This document shows, piece by piece, positions 49,523 through 52,376 of a stretch of DNA of 52,376 bases. Both the position numbers and the translations under genes were made by a program. How positions within the stretch are numbered: position 1 is the stretch's first letter; every line of letters starts with the position of its first letter. This DNA comes from Rhodospirillales bacterium. Lineage in GTDB: Bacteria; Pseudomonadota; Alphaproteobacteria; Rhodospirillales; Shumkoniaceae. The stretch is from assembly GCA_018432935.1 (NCBI GenBank), contig JAHDSF010000053.1, positions 1 through 52,376 on the forward strand. The letters run 5' to 3'. The notes beneath the pieces are model-generated. The model did no database searches and was not told where the DNA came from. It saw nothing but the letters and a program-made list of their open reading frames with translations.

Positions 49523-52376
49523 CTACTTGGTCGTGATCGTGCCGTCGGGGTTAAGCTCCAGATTGCTTGCGTTGTCGGTGGTGTTCCACGCGTCCTCGAC
49601 GATCGCGACCGTCTGTGTGCCCTTGCCGCTAACCTGAACCTGGACGGCGACATCGTCGGTCCCGGCGACCCGCGCGAATGTCACGGTATCGGACACCTGG
49701 TTGCTCGCCAGCACGCTACTGATGTCCAGTTTGTCACCGTCGCCGAAGTTCTGGACGGTGTCCGTGTAGAACGTATTGCTGACGCGGAAGTCGTTGTAGG
49801 AGACGATGAACTTGTCGACACCGTCGCCGCCATCGAAGGTGTCGCTTCCGGTACCACCGGAAATGGTGTCGTCCCCAGCACCGCCGTAAATGGTGTCGTT
49901 GTCGGCATCGCCGTAAATGGTGTCGTTGCCGGCATCGCCGAACAGGACGTCGTTTCCGCTATTGCCATACAATGTATCGTTGCCGGCTCCGCCGTGCAGC
50001 ACGTTGCTGCCGCTGCTGCCGGTGAGGGTATCCGCGAGACCGGAGCCGTTGGCGTTCTCGATGTTCGACAGGCTGTCAGAACCTGCGCCGCCGGAGGCCT
50101 GCCCCCCGGACAGCGAGACGTTGACACTGCTGGTGGCGTCGCTGTAGTCGGCGGTATCGGTTCCGTTGCCGCCATTGAGCACGTCGTTGCCGGCGCCGCC
50201 CTGCAGGGTGTCGTTTCCATCCTGGCCGTAGATGTAGTCGGTGCCGGCACCTCCGTACAGCACGTCGTCGCCCGTCCCGGTGGAGACGTTGTAGGTCCCC
50301 CCGTATATGACGTCGTCTCCGTTATTGCCGTGGACGATGTCGTTGCCCCCTCCACCATAGATCGCATCGGAGGTCACCGAACCGATGATGATGTCCGGGC
50401 CCGAGGTGTAGGCGCTCTCGGGGCGATTGACCACAACGGAAACCGACTTCGTGCCGCCGTGGTCGTCGTCCAGCTGGTACGTAAACGTCCCTTGGCTGGT
50501 GTAGGTGTCCGTGAAGGTGAAGACGACGTCGGTGCCATTCAATGCGACATTGCCGCCCGTGGCCGCCGACACCGACGCGATCGTGAGGCTGTCGCCATCG
50601 GCGTCGCTGTCGTTCCGCAGGAGGTCGGCGATCGGGATCGCGAACGAGTATCCTGACCCAGAGGTCACAACATGGTCGGCGCCGCCCACGGGCGACGTGT
50701 TGACCGTGTCCGTGGTCGTCAGGTGCAGCACGCCGGTGTCGGTGGAGTCGTCGGCGTCGCGGATGACGTAGGTCACGTCCGCCGAGGCGCCGGCGCTGGA
50801 GACATTGGCTCCTGCCGTGTACTCGTAGGCCCCGCTGCCCCAGATCTTCACCGAGCCGGCGGCGCCGAGGTTGAAGGTATGGACTTCGGACGCCGACGTG
50901 AAGGTGTGGCTGTCGCCGCCGTAGGTGGCCGAGAGCAGCGGCGTGTCTGCGTAGCCGTCCGCCCCGGCGAGGTCGCCGGTGGCGGAGCCGGTCAGCACGC
51001 TGCCGCCCAGCGGCTCGACGGTGCCCACCAGGGTGTCGGTGAGCTCGGCAAGGTCTTCGACGATGTAGATCTCGTCGGCGCCGTCCGGAGTGTGGGCGAC
51101 ATCCTTGAGGTCGTTGTCGCTGGGCGCGCCACTGCCCATGCCGATCGCGATCGCCTTGGTGAAATGGGCGTCGACATAACTCTCCCAGGTCGGTTTCACC
51201 GTGCTCATCGAGCCCTGGTTCGGCTCGCCGTCGGAGATGAAGTAGGCCACCGAGTTGGCGCTGCCCGCCCCGGCGACGCTGTTCCATGCCGACATCGCGG
51301 TGTTGATTGCGGCCTCGTAGTTGGTCCAGTTGGACATATCCCGGTCGTCAATGGTCGCCAGCCATGCGTCCACCTGCGCCTGTGACGTGAACACGTCGTC
51401 GTCCGTCCCGCCAAAGAGGCTGGCGTCCACCGCAACGGCTCCATAGCTGAAGGTGACGATCTTCATGTTGAAGCCGCCCGCCGCCTCGTAGGCGTCGGCG
51501 AGTTCCGCGACTGCCCCCTTCAGTGCCGCCAGGTTGTCTCCCCTCATGCTAGTCGAGAAGTCGAGGACCAGCAGGATGTTGGTCTCGCTCTGGGTGACCG
51601 TCCCCTCGGGCGCCGAGGCGTAGTCGTCGACCGCGGTCGGCGTGGCATCCTGCAGGTTGACCGTCACCGTTGCTGTGTCGGTACCGCCGTTGCCATCGTC
51701 GATCGTGTAGGTGAAGTGGTCGACCAGTCCGCCCGGCCCCGGGTTCACCGTCGGGGTATAGGTCACGGTGGTCTCGTTGTGGGTCACGGTCCCGTAGGCC
51801 CCATTGGTGACGCCGGTGACATCGATATCGTCGCCGTCGGGATCGCTGTCATTGCCGAGCACCGAGATGACCTGCGGCGTGCCCTGCATTACGTTGACCG
51901 TATCGTCGACGGCATCGGGGTCCTGGTTGTCGTCGACCGGGTTGACGGTGACGCTCACGCTCGCCGTGTCGGAATCGCCGTCTGCGTCCGTTATCGTGTA
52001 CGAGAACGTCGCAGTGCCGTTCCAGTCTGCTGCCGTCATTATGACGGTAACCTGGTCTCCAGCCACGGCAGTCACCGTTCCGACAACGTCCGAGCCGGAG
52101 TAGAGGTTCGTCCCCACGCTGACGGAGGCGATTCCGTCCGCCCCTCCGATGTCATTGGCCAGGAGCGTGCTTAGGCTAAATGTGACAGAGCCGTCCTCGT
52201 CCACGGCGATGCCGGTGTCATCGTCCGCCGTCGGTACGTCGTCGATCACGTTGACCCGGACGTACGCCGTCGCCGTGTCGCTGTCGGCATCCGTCGCAAC
52301 CACCGTCACGCCGCTGATCGACAGCTGGCCGTTGCCGGCCAGGTGGCTGAACGCATCGCCGGAGCCCAGCGCTCCC
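49523..52376 (-). CDS. Large adhesin-like protein: cadherin/VCBS-type domains, VWA and RTX repeats (5' end outside window)
   Basis: About 950 C-terminal residues are visible. The frame continues in phase beyond the window edge (GALGSGDAFSHLAGNGQLSI precedes GVTVVATDADSD), so the start is missing. Order: cadherin/VCBS-like repeats (VTVNPVDDNQDPDAVDDTVN, DPDGDDIDVTGVT); a VWA domain with MIDAS motif LVLDFSTSMRGDN and AYFISDGEPNQGS; another repeat (LLRNDSDADGDSLTIASVSA); then many RTX nonapeptides such as GGAGNDTLYGNSGNDVLFG. The C-terminus resembles type I secretion signals. The layout matches LapA-like RTX adhesins. No exporter genes are in view. Confidence 0.88.
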   Translation of the reverse strand, partial: GALGSGDAFSHLAGNGQLSISGVTVVATDADSDTATAYVRVNVIDDVPTADDDTGIAVDEDGSVTFSLSTLLANDIGGADGIASVSVGTNLYSGSDVVGTVTAVAGDQVTVIMTAADWNGTATFSYTITDADGDSDTASVSVTVNPVDDNQDPDAVDDTVNVMQGTPQVISVLGNDSDPDGDDIDVTGVTNGAYGTVTHNETTVTYTPTVNPGPGGLVDHFTYTIDDGNGGTDTATVTVNLQDATPTAVDDYASAPEGTVTQSETNILLVLDFSTSMRGDNLAALKGAVAELADAYEAAGGFNMKIVTFSYGAVAVDASLFGGTDDDVFTSQAQVDAWLATIDDRDMSNWTNYEAAINTAMSAWNSVAGAGSANSVAYFISDGEPNQGSMSTVKPTWESYVDAHFTKAIAIGMGSGAPSDNDLKDVAHTPDGADEIYIVEDLAELTDTLVGTVEPLGGSVLTGSATGDLAGADGYADTPLLSATYGGDSHTFTSASEVHTFNLGAAGSVKIWGSGAYEYTAGANVSSAGASADVTYVIRDADDSTDTGVLHLTTTDTVNTSPVGGADHVVTSGSGYSFAIPIADLLRNDSDADGDSLTIASVSAATGGNVALNGTDVVFTFTDTYTSQGTFTYQLDDDHGGTKSVSVVVNRPESAYTSGPDIIIGSVTSDAIYGGGGNDIVHGNNGDDVIYGGTYNVSTGTGDDVLYGGAGTDYIYGQDGNDTLQGGAGNDVLNGGNGTDTADYSDATSSVNVSLSGGQASGGAGSDSLSNIENANGSGLADTLTGSSGSNVLHGGAGNDTLYGNSGNDVLFGDAGNDTIYGDADNDTIYGGAGDDTISGGTGSDTFDGGDGVDKFIVSYNDFRVSNTFYTDTVQNFGDGDKLDISSVLASNQVSDTVTFARVAGTDDVAVQVQVSGKGTQTVAIVEDAWNTTDNASNLELNPDGTITTK

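Noticed and set aside
49800-50400. Regular short repeats resembling a CRISPR array
   Set aside because: The period of about 27 bp codes RTX nonapeptides in frame; repeats are degenerate and there are no unique spacers or cas genes.

Overview
This window reads as a chromosomal piece of a GC-rich alphaproteobacterium. The evidence is the purC-purS-purQ-purL order, an EipB/DUF1849 envelope protein with its two conserved cysteines, many TRAP and CUT1-type ABC uptake systems, and uniformly GC-rich third codon positions. I cannot name a genus; a soil or plant-associated Rhodospirillales/Hyphomicrobiales-like heterotroph would fit.

Layout. (1) 1-8.2 kb is core: the first 23 codons of a transposase with palindromic debris, the minus-strand purine operon purC-purS-purQ-purL, an NRDE-family protein, eipB-like, manC, a DUF2937 membrane protein and a CAU-anticodon tRNA. 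(2) 8.2-20.3 kb is a small-molecule catabolic region: an orphan family-5 substrate-binding protein (SBP), a DapA-type lyase and two nucleoside hydrolases on plus; a divergent minus operon gntR - zinc alcohol dehydrogenase - hydroxyacyl-CoA/L-gulonate-type dehydrogenase - TRAP QM - cupin; its TRAP SBP and a lactonase across a shared divergent promoter. (3) 20.3-38.3 kb looks like a glycan-use region. On plus: an FG-GAP propeller protein, an SDR, a CUT1 ABC importer and a secreted beta-helix/RTX protein. On minus: a LysR regulator, a second CUT1 importer, a cytosolic sulfatase, a DUF4432 sugar-binding protein and a 56-residue ORF. A CehA/McbA-type metallohydrolase diverges from lysR. (4) 38.3-49.3 kb has two complete TRAP transporters on either side of one GntR/FCD regulator. 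The right-hand one continues into an FGGY kinase, a D-2-hydroxyacid dehydrogenase, a DapA-type aldolase and an RpiR regulator. (5) 49.5 kb to the end is the 3' part of a large minus-strand adhesin-like protein with cadherin/VCBS-type domains, a VWA domain with a MIDAS motif and C-terminal RTX repeats; its start lies outside the window.

How it fits together. The middle 40 kb is almost wholly uptake plus first-step enzymes for sugars, sugar acids and possibly sulfated or otherwise decorated glycans, each with a local regulator. Readable control signals include face-to-face promoters over a palindrome between gntR1 and dctP1; a repeated TGTAGT-type site in the promoters of both TRAP operons flanking gntR2; a LysR-type T-N11-A palindrome ahead of the second CUT1 operon with a matching half-site ahead of the CehA-like gene; and perfect hairpins between SBP and permease genes in three transporter operons. 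Neither CUT1 importer has an ATPase gene here and the family-5 SBP has no permease, so those parts must be elsewhere. No integrase, CRISPR array, rRNA or prophage was seen.
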